Assembly (NCBI RefSeq): GCF_000179775.1
Contig: NZ_AEEB01000042.1
Span: forward strand, 1 to 50,161
DNA from: Ahrensia sp. R2A130
GTDB lineage: Bacteria > Pseudomonadota > Alphaproteobacteria > Rhizobiales > Rhizobiaceae
Length of the DNA: 50,161 nt
Reading direction: 5' to 3'
The notes beneath the pieces were generated by a model. It was not told the DNA's origin and searched no databases. It was given only the letters and a program-made list of their open reading frames with translations. This document shows positions 9,015-17,636 of this stretch, one piece after another. Positions within the stretch are counted from its first letter, which is position 1. The number at the start of each line of letters is the position of its first letter. The position numbers were made by a program, and so were the translations under genes.

Positions 9015-9028
9015 TTTTGTATACAAAA
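9015..9028. promoter_or_regulatory. Putative GntR/FCD operator, perfect 14-bp palindrome
   Basis: TTTTGTATACAAAA is a perfect inverted repeat. Operators of FadR/FCD-subfamily GntR proteins are short palindromes centred on TA with GT...AC arms. Related sites lie upstream of the ABC/MmgE divergent units and of the gntR gene in this window, which supports a shared regulator. Confidence 0.6.
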
Positions 9029-9140
9029 AATTTTTTAGCTGGGCTTGCTATAGGTGTAATTTTGCTTATTCTTACAATAAAATGCAGTTATTAATCTTAT
9101 TAGAAGGAGAAGCGCTTTTCAGAAGCGGTAATACTCTAAA

Positions 9141-9155
9141 ATTTGTATCCGAAAC
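9141..9155. promoter_or_regulatory. Second GntR-like half-palindrome upstream of the TRAP operon
   Basis: ATTTGTATCCGAAAC shares ATTTGTATCC with the site upstream of gntR (ATTTGTATCCCAAAT at 32136-32150), suggesting the same protein binds both. It lies 140 bases before the dctP-type start. Confidence 0.4.
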
Positions 9156-9280
9156 TTGCTATAAAAATGTTCGACCATTAGTCGAACGGACTGCTGATAC
9201 CAAAATAGAGGCATACCCCAACGCATGTTGGCGCAACGTCGACAGGCTTAATCTCCGAATTGCACTGGAAAGGTCCCATC

Positions 9281-10279
9281 ATGAAGTTCACGAGTTTGAT
9301 GAAAATTGCCGCGCTTGCGCTGGTTACGTCCACGAGTAGTGTGCTGGCGGAAGAGGTAAGCATTTCCGCAGTCTACTCGCTGCCCAAAACCAACGACCTG
9401 ATGAAGAGCTATCTGGCTTTCGTCGAGGATGTGAACGCCAACGGTAAAGGTGTTTTGCAGATCAATCTGCGCGGCGGGACGGAAGTGATCCCGCGTAACG
9501 AGCAGATGAATTCCGTTTCACGCGGCATCGTCGATATGTATATGGGACCGGCGGGTTATTTTCAGCGGCAGATTCCGGAACTCGCGCCGCTTGATGCAGC
9601 GTCTGTTCCCGCCGATAAACTGCGCGCAGCCGGTTTGCATGAGGCCATCGATGAAGGCTCGCGCAAGCGTGCCGGTGTTGCCTTTCTGGGTGTCATGGGC
9701 ACGGGCTACGCGTTTCAATTCTACACCATCAAGGAACCGAAGGTCGCAGCGGACGGTACCGTCGATCTGTCAGGCATGAAGATCCGTGGCGGGTCGAGCT
9801 ATGATCCGATGTACAAGGCGCTGGATATTGCGCGCGTGGATGTTCCTGCGGGCGATATCTACACCGCGCTGGAGCGCGGCTTGGTCGAGGGCATCGGGTT
9901 CACCACCATCGGCGTCAGTTCTGGCGGCTGGCAGGAGTTTCTAAAATACCGCATTTTCCCGACCTGGCGTCAGGGTAACACGATCCTTGCCATGAATGCG
10001 GCGAAGCTCGATGGGCTGGAAGATGCGCAGAAATCCTATCTGATGGAGATGGTGCAGAAGCACGAAATGCTGGCCTATGAAGCAGCGCAAGCGCTTGAAA
10101 AAGTCGATACAGAAAAAGTGCAGGCAGCCGGTGTGAAAGATGTCGTGTTGACCGGCGCAGGAGAAGCGCAGATCACCAACGCGTTCCAGGATACGTTCTG
10201 GGTCGAAACGGCCAAGACGCTAGGCGACGAGGAAGCCGCCAAATACCGGGCCATCGTTGACAAGGCCAACGGCAGCTAG
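9281..10279 (+). CDS. TRAP transporter periplasmic substrate-binding protein (DctP family)
   Basis: I chose the ATG at 9281 (MKFTSLMKIAALAL) over the in-frame ATG at 9260, because GGAAAGG lies just upstream and the signal peptide then starts properly, with cleavage near VLA-EEV. The mature part shows DctP features: an NEQMNSVSRGIVDMYMGPAGY segment, an SGMKIRGGSSYDPMYKALDI beta-helix region with the conserved Arg that binds the substrate carboxylate, and a DIYTALERGLVEG helix. The 332-residue length is normal. DctP-type proteins bind carboxylates in the periplasm and hand them to DctQM. It heads an operon with the two membrane subunits and three catabolic enzymes. Confidence 0.92.
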   Translation: MKFTSLMKIAALALVTSTSSVLAEEVSISAVYSLPKTNDLMKSYLAFVEDVNANGKGVLQINLRGGTEVIPRNEQMNSVSRGIVDMYMGPAGYFQRQIPELAPLDAASVPADKLRAAGLHEAIDEGSRKRAGVAFLGVMGTGYAFQFYTIKEPKVAADGTVDLSGMKIRGGSSYDPMYKALDIARVDVPAGDIYTALERGLVEGIGFTTIGVSSGGWQEFLKYRIFPTWRQGNTILAMNAAKLDGLEDAQKSYLMEMVQKHEMLAYEAAQALEKVDTEKVQAAGVKDVVLTGAGEAQITNAFQDTFWVETAKTLGDEEAAKYRAIVDKANGS

Positions 10280-10309
10280 AAAGCGAAGTTTGGCAACCGG
10301 ATCGCGACG

Positions 10310-10828
10310 ATGACCTCTTTCTGGCCGAGTTTCTGGAACGGCTTCGACCGGTTGCTGAACGCCCTTGCCTTCATCGCAGGGCTGATCATCCCGATCATGT
10401 TCGTGTCCATCATCTATGATGTTACGACCCGCAGCCTGCGGATATTCCAGATCACCTGGGCCGTGGCGATCACCGAATACGCACTGCTGTACCTGTCTTG
10501 TCTCGGCGCCCCATGGCTGCTGCGGGAGAAGGGGCATGTGTCGATGGAAGCGTTTCGCACGATCATGCCGCCGGGCTTTGCGCGGGTCGTTGAGATCGTA
10601 GTGATGATCTTGTGCATGGTCGCGTGCGCTGTGGTCGCCACCGTCGCGCTGCCTGTGATGGTGCAGAATTTCGGCGTCACCGACATCCGCGCCAACTTTC
10701 TGCAACGGTGGCTGCTGTATGTTCCGGTCGTGCTTTGTTTTGCGCTCTGCGCGGTTCAGTTCGCTCGCACCCTTCTCAGCGGAGGCTCCCTTTATAAGGG
10801 CGTCACCGCCAGCAATGAGAGCCTCTAA
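10310..10828 (+). CDS. TRAP transporter small membrane subunit (DctQ family)
   Basis: A 172-residue protein with four hydrophobic segments (about residues 15-38, 50-70, 90-112 and 130-152), as in DctQ. The motif ITWAVAITEYALLYLSCLGA with the following LLREKGHVSMEAF is characteristic: the E-Y-x-L-x-Y segment and R-x-x-x-H-V are conserved across DctQ proteins. It assists the large subunit in sodium-coupled uptake. It begins 30 bases after the binding-protein gene and ends 3 bases before the large subunit gene. Confidence 0.92.
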   Translation: MTSFWPSFWNGFDRLLNALAFIAGLIIPIMFVSIIYDVTTRSLRIFQITWAVAITEYALLYLSCLGAPWLLREKGHVSMEAFRTIMPPGFARVVEIVVMILCMVACAVVATVALPVMVQNFGVTDIRANFLQRWLLYVPVVLCFALCAVQFARTLLSGGSLYKGVTASNESL

Positions 10829-10831
10829 CCC

Positions 10832-12151
10832 ATGATCATGGAGTGGTGGGAGGCGGCAATCGTCATGCTGGGCATGGTCATCGTGTTGATGGCGATGTGC
10901 GTGCCGGTGGCCTTCGCGTTTCTGATCGCCAATTTGATCGGCGCCTATCTGTTCATGGGTGGTTGGATCGGCATCGAACAACTTGCCGCGAACACCGGCG
11001 AGGCGGTCTCCAGTTTCGTGCTGGTGACGGTTCCCATGTTCGTGTTGATGGGCAACCTGTTCTTCCATTCCGGCATCGCTTTGAAGATCATCGAAACGCT
11101 CGACAGATCGTTGAAGAAGGCTCCCGGTCGGTTGAGTTACATCTCGGTTTTGTGCGGCACGATTTTCGCGGCCCTGTCCGGCTCCAACATGGCCAATACC
11201 GCCATGATGGGCGGTCTCCTGCTGCCACAAATGGAAGAGCGCAAATATCAACGCCACATGTCCATCGGCCCTATCATCGGGTCGGGCGGTCTGGCGTTGC
11301 TCATTCCTCCATCGACGCTGGCGGTGCTGCTGGGGTCCATCGCCCAGATCAACATCGCGGACCTGCTGCTGGCCGGTGTGATACCCGGTATGGTCCTGGC
11401 CGCCCTATATGTCGCAACGATCTGGTTGCAGCTGCGCCGCAACTCCGAAGTCGCACCGGCCTATGATGTCGACACCGCCGGCACGGCGGAAAAGATCCGC
11501 ATGGTCTGCGTATATATCCTGCCGATGTCGCTGGTGGTGTTCTGTGTCGTCGGTCTCATTCTGCTCGGCATCACGACGCCCAGTGAAGCCGCAGCTTTTG
11601 GTGTTCTGTCCGTTCTCGTATTGGCCGCCTGCTATGGTCGGTTGAGCATGGACATGATCGCGAAGTCGCTGGAAGGCACGGTTCGCGTGTCGGTAATGGT
11701 GTTCTTCATCATCATCGCCTCGAAGACGTTCTCGCAGGTGCTGGCGTTTTCCGGCGCGACGTCGGGCATGATCGCCTGGGCCACCAGTTATGATTTCTCA
11801 CCGCTCACCATGCTTCTCATCATGTTTTTGGTGCTGCTGGTGCTGGGCATGTTCGTCGATGCCATTTCCATGATGTTGCTGACGATCCCGATCTTCTTTC
11901 CTATCGCGCAGGCGCTCGGCTTCGACCCGATATGGTTCGGCCTCATCATGCTTCTGGCCATCGAAATGAGCGGCACCACGCCACCGTTCGGATTGTTGCT
12001 GTTCGTCATGCAGGGCGTCGCGCCGCCGGACACCAGTTATTGGACTATCGTGCGCGCGGCCTATCCTTATCTGCTTTGCGATCTCGTCCTTCTCATCATG
12101 TTGATCGCAGCTCCGGCACTTGCCCTATGGCTTCCGGGGTTGAGGCTCTAG
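10832..12151 (+). CDS. TRAP transporter large membrane subunit (DctM family)
   Basis: A 439-residue membrane protein with about 12 hydrophobic segments. DctM signatures present include VTVPMFVLMGNLFFHSG, GTIFAALSGSNMANTAMMG, GGLALLIPPSTLAVLLGS and ITTPSEAAAFGVLSV, followed by a late EMSGTTPPFGLLLFVMQGVA segment. DctM is the sodium-driven transport subunit. The start ATG overlaps nothing but sits 3 bases after dctQ; a second ATG two codons later (10838) is also possible. The next gene starts 3 bases downstream, so the enzymes are transcribed with the transporter. Confidence 0.94.
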   Translation: MIMEWWEAAIVMLGMVIVLMAMCVPVAFAFLIANLIGAYLFMGGWIGIEQLAANTGEAVSSFVLVTVPMFVLMGNLFFHSGIALKIIETLDRSLKKAPGRLSYISVLCGTIFAALSGSNMANTAMMGGLLLPQMEERKYQRHMSIGPIIGSGGLALLIPPSTLAVLLGSIAQINIADLLLAGVIPGMVLAALYVATIWLQLRRNSEVAPAYDVDTAGTAEKIRMVCVYILPMSLVVFCVVGLILLGITTPSEAAAFGVLSVLVLAACYGRLSMDMIAKSLEGTVRVSVMVFFIIIASKTFSQVLAFSGATSGMIAWATSYDFSPLTMLLIMFLVLLVLGMFVDAISMMLLTIPIFFPIAQALGFDPIWFGLIMLLAIEMSGTTPPFGLLLFVMQGVAPPDTSYWTIVRAAYPYLLCDLVLLIMLIAAPALALWLPGLRL

Positions 12152-12154
12152 CGG

Positions 12155-14455
12155 ATGGTTCAGGACAGCACATACAGTAACTTCGGCAAGCCGTTGCCCC
12201 GTGATGGCGACGACCGCCTAGTGCAGGGGCAGGGGTGTTACGCTGGCGACATGGCTGCTGATGGCGCGTTATGGATGCACGTCGTCCGGTCGGACCATGC
12301 CGCCGGGCGCATCGCCGGATTGGACGTCGATGCTGCGCGCGAAGCGCCGGGCGTCGCCGCCGTCCTCACCGGCGCGGACCAGGGCGACCTTCAGGCCTTC
12401 GCCTTGCGTTACGTGCCGAAGGGCAGCGAAGTCGTTCCCACGCCTTATCTTCCCATGGTGCAGGATCATGTGAAATGGGTCGGCGAGCCGGTTGCGGTCG
12501 TCATCGCCGAAACCCGACGCGCAGCGATGGATGCCGCAGAACTCGTATGGCTCGACGTCGAAGAGACAGAGCCCGTCACCGACGCGCGCCGCGCGGCAGA
12601 TGCGGACGCACCACTTGTGTGGAGCGACAGGCCGGACAACACCGCCTTCTTTCAGGAACTGGGTGACCGGATGGCGTATGAGGCTGCGCAGAAAGCAGCG
12701 TCGAACGTCATCACGGCGCGGATCGACATCAGCCGCGTCACTGCCGTCACGCTGGAGCCACGCAATGCGCTTGCCGTTCCGGAAAGTGACGGGCGCACCG
12801 TACTCCACACGGGCACCCAAGCACCGCACCGCGTGCAGGCGGAGGCGGCGCACGTGCTGGGCATCGAACCGGCGGACATCATCGTGCGTACGGAGCAGAC
12901 CGGCGGTTCGTTCGGCATGCGAAACGGCGCCTATCCCGAGGACGTTCTGGTGCTTATGGCGTCGCGATTGCTGAACCGTCCGGTGCGTTGGGGCGCAACC
13001 CGCTCGGAGGCGTTTCTTTGCGATGCGCAATCGCGCGAAATGTCGGTGGACGTGACACTGGCGCTGGACAAGGACAATAGGTTTCTCGCACTCGGCATCG
13101 ACGGGTTTGCCCCCATCGGTGCCCATCACGGTCCGATGGCCATGCACCCGATGACATCGAACCTGGCGGGGTTGGCGGGCGTCTATCGCACCCCGCTCAT
13201 CCACACCCGCCTGCGCGGAATGCACGTCAACTCGATGCACATGGCACCCTATCGCGGTGCGGGGCGGCCCGAGGCGATCTATCTCATCGAGCGGATCATC
13301 GACATCGCCGCACGACAATTGAACATCGATCCCGTCGAACTGCGTCGCCGCAACATGATCACACCTGACCAGATGCCCCACGCCACGCCGCTGGGATACG
13401 TGTATGACAGCGGAGATTTTCCCGCCGCACTCGACAAGGCGCTGGAGGCGTCCGACTGGGGTTCGTTCGACGCACGAAGTGAACAATCTGCATCGCGGGG
13501 CATGTTGCGCGGCATCGGTCTGGCCTGTGCCATCGAACCGGCAGGGGGTGGCCCTGCAGGCGCGCAACTGCCGGAATTCGCCCGCATCACCGTCGATCCG
13601 CAAGACGGCCTGACGCTGGATGTCGGCTCCGGCGACGCGGGGCAGGGGCATTCGACCGCCTTCCGCCAGATCGCGGAAAGGCTTCTCGGCTGGACCGACT
13701 GCGTTGCGGTTCGCACCGGCGATACGGGTGAAATTCCAAATGGGCTCGGCACGTTCGGCTCGCGAACCATGGGGGCGGCAGGACATGCCCTTGCAGACAG
13801 CGCCCGGCAGATCATCGCTCTCGCCTTGCCGGATGCCGCCGAGCATCTGGAGGTTTCGGTGGCCGATGTCGCGTTCGAGAATGGCCGGTTTGAGGTCGTC
13901 GGCACCGACCGGGCTATCAACCTGCACGATCTCAGCAGCGCAACCGGAAATTCCTATGAGGCGGAAGCCTTCGTTCCAACGGATGCGGGCACGTTTCCCA
14001 ACGGTGCACATGTTTGCGAGGTCGAGATCGACCCGGAAACTGGTACGCTGACGCTGGAATCCTATCTCGTCGTCGACGATGTGGGGACCATCATCAACCC
14101 GCTGCTGATGGAAGGGCAGGTGCATGGCGGTGTGGCGCAGGGCGTCGGTCAGGCCCTGCACGAACGTGTGGTGTTCGACCCCGATACAGGCGCGATGCTC
14201 AGCGGATCACTGATGGACTACACGATGCCCCGAGCTGCCGATTTGCCCATGATGACTGTTCTGCACAGCCCGACCGCGACCAGCGCAAACGCGCTCGGCG
14301 CAAAAGGCGTCGGCGAGTCCGGCACGGTGGGCGCGCTGCCTGCAACCATCAATGCCGTTTGCGATGCGCTGGCACGGGCCGGGGCCGGGCCGATCGACAT
14401 GCCCGCCACACCCGCCCGGATATGGGCGGCACTTCGAGAAAGGGACACACCATGA
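12155..14455 (+). CDS. Xanthine dehydrogenase-family molybdopterin-binding subunit
   Basis: A 766-residue large subunit of a molybdenum hydroxylase. An N-terminal a/b-hammerhead domain spans about residues 20-130 (RLVQGQGCYAGDM). Molybdopterin contacts follow: QTGGSFGMRNG, a MAPYRGAGRPEA active-site loop and GSGDAGQGHSTAFRQIAERL. Near the end is GAKGVGESGTVGALPA, whose Glu is the conserved catalytic base of the family. The loop has GAGR rather than the CSFR of CO dehydrogenase, so it should act as a hydroxylase of an organic, often N-heterocyclic, substrate. No iron-sulphur or FAD subunit is encoded nearby, although these are normally needed for electron transfer. It starts 3 bases after dctM and overlaps the next gene by 4 bases. 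Confidence 0.92.
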   Translation: MVQDSTYSNFGKPLPRDGDDRLVQGQGCYAGDMAADGALWMHVVRSDHAAGRIAGLDVDAAREAPGVAAVLTGADQGDLQAFALRYVPKGSEVVPTPYLPMVQDHVKWVGEPVAVVIAETRRAAMDAAELVWLDVEETEPVTDARRAADADAPLVWSDRPDNTAFFQELGDRMAYEAAQKAASNVITARIDISRVTAVTLEPRNALAVPESDGRTVLHTGTQAPHRVQAEAAHVLGIEPADIIVRTEQTGGSFGMRNGAYPEDVLVLMASRLLNRPVRWGATRSEAFLCDAQSREMSVDVTLALDKDNRFLALGIDGFAPIGAHHGPMAMHPMTSNLAGLAGVYRTPLIHTRLRGMHVNSMHMAPYRGAGRPEAIYLIERIIDIAARQLNIDPVELRRRNMITPDQMPHATPLGYVYDSGDFPAALDKALEASDWGSFDARSEQSASRGMLRGIGLACAIEPAGGGPAGAQLPEFARITVDPQDGLTLDVGSGDAGQGHSTAFRQIAERLLGWTDCVAVRTGDTGEIPNGLGTFGSRTMGAAGHALADSARQIIALALPDAAEHLEVSVADVAFENGRFEVVGTDRAINLHDLSSATGNSYEAEAFVPTDAGTFPNGAHVCEVEIDPETGTLTLESYLVVDDVGTIINPLLMEGQVHGGVAQGVGQALHERVVFDPDTGAMLSGSLMDYTMPRAADLPMMTVLHSPTATSANALGAKGVGESGTVGALPATINAVCDALARAGAGPIDMPATPARIWAALRERDTP

Positions 14456-15663
14456 CATCTTGCGCTGTTATCGGGGCGGGCCCGGTGGGCACCACCATGG
14501 CGCTGGCTTTGCTGCGCGCTGGTTTCGACGTTACGCTGTTCGAACGCGAACCGGCACTGCCCGCTGACCCGCGGGCCGCTACCTTGCAACCGCCCACGCT
14601 GGAAATGCTACACGAGCTCGGCACGGGCGGCACCATCATCGACAAGGGCCTCAAGGCCGAGGTGTTCCAGTTCAGGGATCGCGCATCCGACGAGATCATT
14701 GCGAAATACGATTACGGAAATCTGGCGGGGGAGACCCCGTTTCCCTTCGCCGTGCAATGTGAGCAGTTCAAAGTGGCCGACACCAATGCGCGGGCCATTG
14801 AGGCCATGCGCCCCGGCACCCTGCGTCTAGCGACGCAAGTCACCGGTTTCGATGACCGTGGTGATGGTGTGAGCATCCGGTTCGACGGTCCGGATGGTGA
14901 CGGGGAGATGACGGTCGATTATCTGGTGGGCTGCGATGGTGGCCGCAGTCTGACCCGCAAGGCGCTCGATATCGCGTTCGAAGGGTTCACTTATGAAGAG
15001 CGATTTCTCGTTCTCACCACGACGCATGATTTCTTCCAGCGCGGGTTCGCTGTTCGCAACTATGTTCTCGACCCGAAACAATGGTGTGCGCTGTTCAAGG
15101 TTCCCCATGATGGCCCGCCCGGCCTGTGGCGGACGGTCTTTCCCGCGCCTGCTGCCGATGGTGAAGTCGATGCGCTATGCGACAGCTATGTGCGGCAGCA
15201 GATCGGGGGGCTGGATTCCAGCCTGACGCTGGACGATGTGCTTCACCGTAACATCTATGCTGTCAACCAACGGGTCGCCGCATCCTTCCGCAAGGGCCGT
15301 GTTTTTCTGGCCGGTGACGCGGCTCATGTGAACAACCCGCTGGGCGGGCTCGGCATGAATTCCGGTATCCACGATGCGATCAATCTGGCCGGTAAGCTGG
15401 TCGCTGCCCAAGCCGAACCGGACCGGGCCGAAGCGCTTTTCGACGCCTATGACGAGGAGCGGCGCAGCATCGCCAAGACCTATGTTCAGGCGCAGACCAT
15501 CCAGAACAAGAAGCGGCTGGAAGCGAAGACACCGGAAGCGAGAGCTGCTGCCAAGGCCGAATTGCACGACAGCAGCGCCGACCCCGAACGCCACAAAGCG
15601 TGGGTGATGAATGCATCTCTCATCGCCGGCCTGCGCAGCCTGAACAGTGAAAAGGAAACCTGA
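14452..15663 (+). CDS. FAD-dependent aromatic-ring monooxygenase (PHBH-like)
   Basis: The frame is open further upstream, but the natural start is the ATG at 14452, which overlaps the previous stop (ATGA) and begins with the Rossmann motif SCAVIGAGPVGTTMALALL. The 403-residue protein has the three flavin monooxygenase signatures: GxGxxG at residues 7-12, the DG motif VGCDGGRSLTRKALDI near 160-175 and the GD motif FLAGDAAHVNNPLGGLGMN near 285-303. Such enzymes hydroxylate aromatic or heteroaromatic rings using NAD(P)H and oxygen. Coupled to a molybdenum hydroxylase, it probably performs the second ring hydroxylation of an imported compound. The substrate is unknown. Confidence 0.92.
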   Translation: MTSCAVIGAGPVGTTMALALLRAGFDVTLFEREPALPADPRAATLQPPTLEMLHELGTGGTIIDKGLKAEVFQFRDRASDEIIAKYDYGNLAGETPFPFAVQCEQFKVADTNARAIEAMRPGTLRLATQVTGFDDRGDGVSIRFDGPDGDGEMTVDYLVGCDGGRSLTRKALDIAFEGFTYEERFLVLTTTHDFFQRGFAVRNYVLDPKQWCALFKVPHDGPPGLWRTVFPAPAADGEVDALCDSYVRQQIGGLDSSLTLDDVLHRNIYAVNQRVAASFRKGRVFLAGDAAHVNNPLGGLGMNSGIHDAINLAGKLVAAQAEPDRAEALFDAYDEERRSIAKTYVQAQTIQNKKRLEAKTPEARAAAKAELHDSSADPERHKAWVMNASLIAGLRSLNSEKET

Positions 15664-15666
15664 ACC

Positions 15667-16416
15667 ATGACAGACCGATCAGACAGTCTGGGCCACCGCC
15701 AAAAAATCGGCGTTGTCGTGCCCTCCACCAACACCATCGTTCAGCCGGAAACCGATGCCTGCCGTCTGCCGGGAGTGACCTATCACATCGGGCGCATTCC
15801 CATTTCCAACAAGAAGATTTCGACCGACAATTTCCTCGATCACGTGGCCGCCATGCGCGCCGGAATCGAGATCGCCATAGACCAGGTGATGACCGCCGGT
15901 GTCGATCAGGTCATCATGGGTGTCGCGCTGGAAGCCTTCTGGGGCGGTCTTGCCGGATCGCGCGACCTGAAAAGCAAACTGTCCGACCATGCTGGTGTTC
16001 CGGTGATACTCGGGTCCGACGCGGTGGCCGGTGCGTTACGCGCGTTCGAGGCGGAGCGGATCGCCGTGCTGACGCCGCACATGCCCAAGGGCGACGAGCA
16101 GGTGAAGGCTTGGCTTGAGGAATCCGGTTTCGAGGTCGTGACGTTGAAGGGTCTGGAATGCCCCAGCCCGCTCGCCATCGCCGAGGTTTCCGAAGATCAA
16201 ATCCGTCGGGCGCTCGACGAGATCGATACGGATAACGTGGATGCCCTCGTTCAGGTCGGCACCAATCTTGCCGGTGCTGCAGTTTGCGCCGAGGCGGAAA
16301 AACGGTTGGGCAAACCCGCCATCGCGATCAACACCGTCAGCGCGTGGTCTGCGGTCCGCTCGGCGGGGATCGACGATCGCCTCACGGGCCGCGGACGAAT
16401 TTTCGAAGAACACTAG
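15667..16416 (+). CDS. Asp/Glu racemase superfamily protein, maleate isomerase/arylmalonate decarboxylase-like
   Basis: A 249-residue protein starting KIGVVVPSTNTIVQPE, the hallmark N-terminal strand and PSxNT loop of maleate cis-trans isomerases. The C-terminal half includes RIAVLTPHMPKGDEQV and GTNLAGAAVCAEAEKRLGKP. Family members use two Cys residues, one in each half. Here the expected first position reads MGVALEAFWGG and the second QVGTNLAG, so I see neither cysteine. Known relatives isomerise maleate to fumarate, decarboxylate malonates or racemise amino acids. In this context it may process a ring-cleavage product, but the chemistry must differ or be altered. It lies 3 bases after the monooxygenase and is the last gene of the TRAP operon. 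Confidence 0.85.
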   Translation: MTDRSDSLGHRQKIGVVVPSTNTIVQPETDACRLPGVTYHIGRIPISNKKISTDNFLDHVAAMRAGIEIAIDQVMTAGVDQVIMGVALEAFWGGLAGSRDLKSKLSDHAGVPVILGSDAVAGALRAFEAERIAVLTPHMPKGDEQVKAWLEESGFEVVTLKGLECPSPLAIAEVSEDQIRRALDEIDTDNVDALVQVGTNLAGAAVCAEAEKRLGKPAIAINTVSAWSAVRSAGIDDRLTGRGRIFEEH

Positions 16417-16435
16417 GCTCACCACACATCGCTGT

Positions 16436-17620
16436 TCAATAACTGCGCGGCAGGTCCAGCACATGTTGGCCGAGATAGCCGAGGATCATGTTCTTGGAGA
16501 TCGGCGCGGTCTGGTACAAACGGGCCTCGCGCCACTTGCGTTCGATGCCGTACTCGCTCGCGAAGGCGAAACCTCCATAGACCTGCATACAGGTTTCCGC
16601 TGCCGCCCATGATGCGTCTGCAGCGATCATCTTGGCCATGTTGGCTTCTGCGGCAGCGCGGTGTCCGCCTTCGAATACGGCAGCGGCCTTGGCCACCATC
16701 AGTTCGGCCGCCTGCGCCTTGGCATAGGCTTCCGCGATGGGGAACTGAATGCCCTGGTTCGTGCCGATGGGCTTGCCGAAAACCACGCGCTCGTTGGCAT
16801 ATTCCACCGCTTTGCGGATGAAGAATTTCGCGTCACCGATACATTCATAGGCGATCAGGATGCGCTCGGCGTTCATCGAATCCACGATGTATTTGAACCC
16901 CTTACCCTCTTCGCCCACCAGAGTGTCCGCGGGGATTTCGAGGTTCTCGAAAAACACCTCGCAGGTGTTGTGATTGATCATCGCGTCGATTTTCGACAGC
17001 GACAGGCCGTTGTCTTTCGCGACGTTCATATCGAGCAGGAAGGTGGACAGGCCGTCGGAGCGTTTGGCGCATTGGTCCGTCGGTGTGGTGCGCGCCAGCA
17101 GCAGCATCAGATCGCTTTCATAGGCACGGCTGGTCCAGACCTTCTGACCGTTGATGACGTAATTGCCCGCCTTGTTTTTCTCGGCGCGGGTCTTCAGCTG
17201 GGTGGTGTCGCTGCCGGTGGTGGGTTCGGTCACACCGAAAGCCTGCAGGCGCAGATCGCCGCTGGCGATGCCGGGCAGGTATTTCTGCTTCTGCTCGTCG
17301 GAGCCGTATTTCAGCACCGTGCCCATGGTGTACATTTGCGCGTGGCAGGCGGCGGCGTTGCAGCCGCGTTCATGGATGGTTTCCAGCACTGCACCGGCAG
17401 CGGAAAGCGGCAGGCCGGAGCCGCCATATTCTTCCGGGATCAGTGCACCGAGAAACCCGGACTCCGTCAACGTGCGAACGAAGTCGTGCGGATAGGCGTC
17501 TTCCTTGTCGAGCTTCAGCCAGTACTCGTTGGGAAAGTCCTCGCACAGCCGCGCGACAGGTTCGCGGATGTCGGTCCAGGATTCTCCTGCGGGAATGGTG
17601 ATGTCGTCGAGATCGGTCAT
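16436..17620 (-). CDS. Acyl-CoA dehydrogenase family protein
   Basis: I chose the ATG at 17620 (MTDLDDITIP) because GGAAGA precedes it by 5 bases; an in-frame TTG 4 codons upstream is less likely. The 394-residue protein has the usual order: a helical N-terminal domain, the FAD/substrate beta-domain phrase AFGVTEPTTGSD and QKVWTSRAYESD, then a C-terminal helical domain with NAERILIAYECIGDAKFF and QVYGGFAFASEYGIERKWREAR. At the position where most members have the catalytic Glu (YEGT) this protein reads LYQTAPISKN, so the base is probably the Glu in NAERIL, as in isovaleryl- and long-chain acyl-CoA dehydrogenases. It is the last gene of the minus-strand ABC operon. Confidence 0.9.
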   Translation of the reverse strand: MTDLDDITIPAGESWTDIREPVARLCEDFPNEYWLKLDKEDAYPHDFVRTLTESGFLGALIPEEYGGSGLPLSAAGAVLETIHERGCNAAACHAQMYTMGTVLKYGSDEQKQKYLPGIASGDLRLQAFGVTEPTTGSDTTQLKTRAEKNKAGNYVINGQKVWTSRAYESDLMLLLARTTPTDQCAKRSDGLSTFLLDMNVAKDNGLSLSKIDAMINHNTCEVFFENLEIPADTLVGEEGKGFKYIVDSMNAERILIAYECIGDAKFFIRKAVEYANERVVFGKPIGTNQGIQFPIAEAYAKAQAAELMVAKAAAVFEGGHRAAAEANMAKMIAADASWAAAETCMQVYGGFAFASEYGIERKWREARLYQTAPISKNMILGYLGQHVLDLPRSY

Positions 17621-17636
17621 AGGGTCTTCCAATTCG

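Larger units (their letters stand above)
8836..9280. other. Upstream region of the TRAP operon, no gene
   Basis: I see no convincing gene here. The segment becomes AT-rich after 9010. It holds a perfect TTTTGTATACAAAA palindrome (9015-9028), a related ATTTGTATCCGAAA site (9141-9154) and a perfect hairpin GTTCGAC-catta-GTCGAAC at 9169-9187, all ahead of the TRAP binding-protein start. The promoter of the TRAP operon is therefore probably inside it. Confidence 0.55.

Noticed and set aside
10220..11257. 345-codon His/Asp/Gln-rich minus-strand frame across the TRAP genes
   Set aside because: Composition is that of an antisense shadow and it overlaps three clear TRAP genes.
12269..14161. 630-codon frame on the minus strand opposite the Mo-hydroxylase gene
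   Set aside because: It is His/Arg-rich shadow sequence of a GC-rich gene with no recognisable motif; the plus-strand gene carries all family signatures.
14014..14451. N-terminal extension of the FAD monooxygenase frame
   Set aside because: It overlaps the Mo-hydroxylase gene in another frame, reads as low-complexity Arg-rich sequence, and the Rossmann motif starts right after the ATG at 14452.
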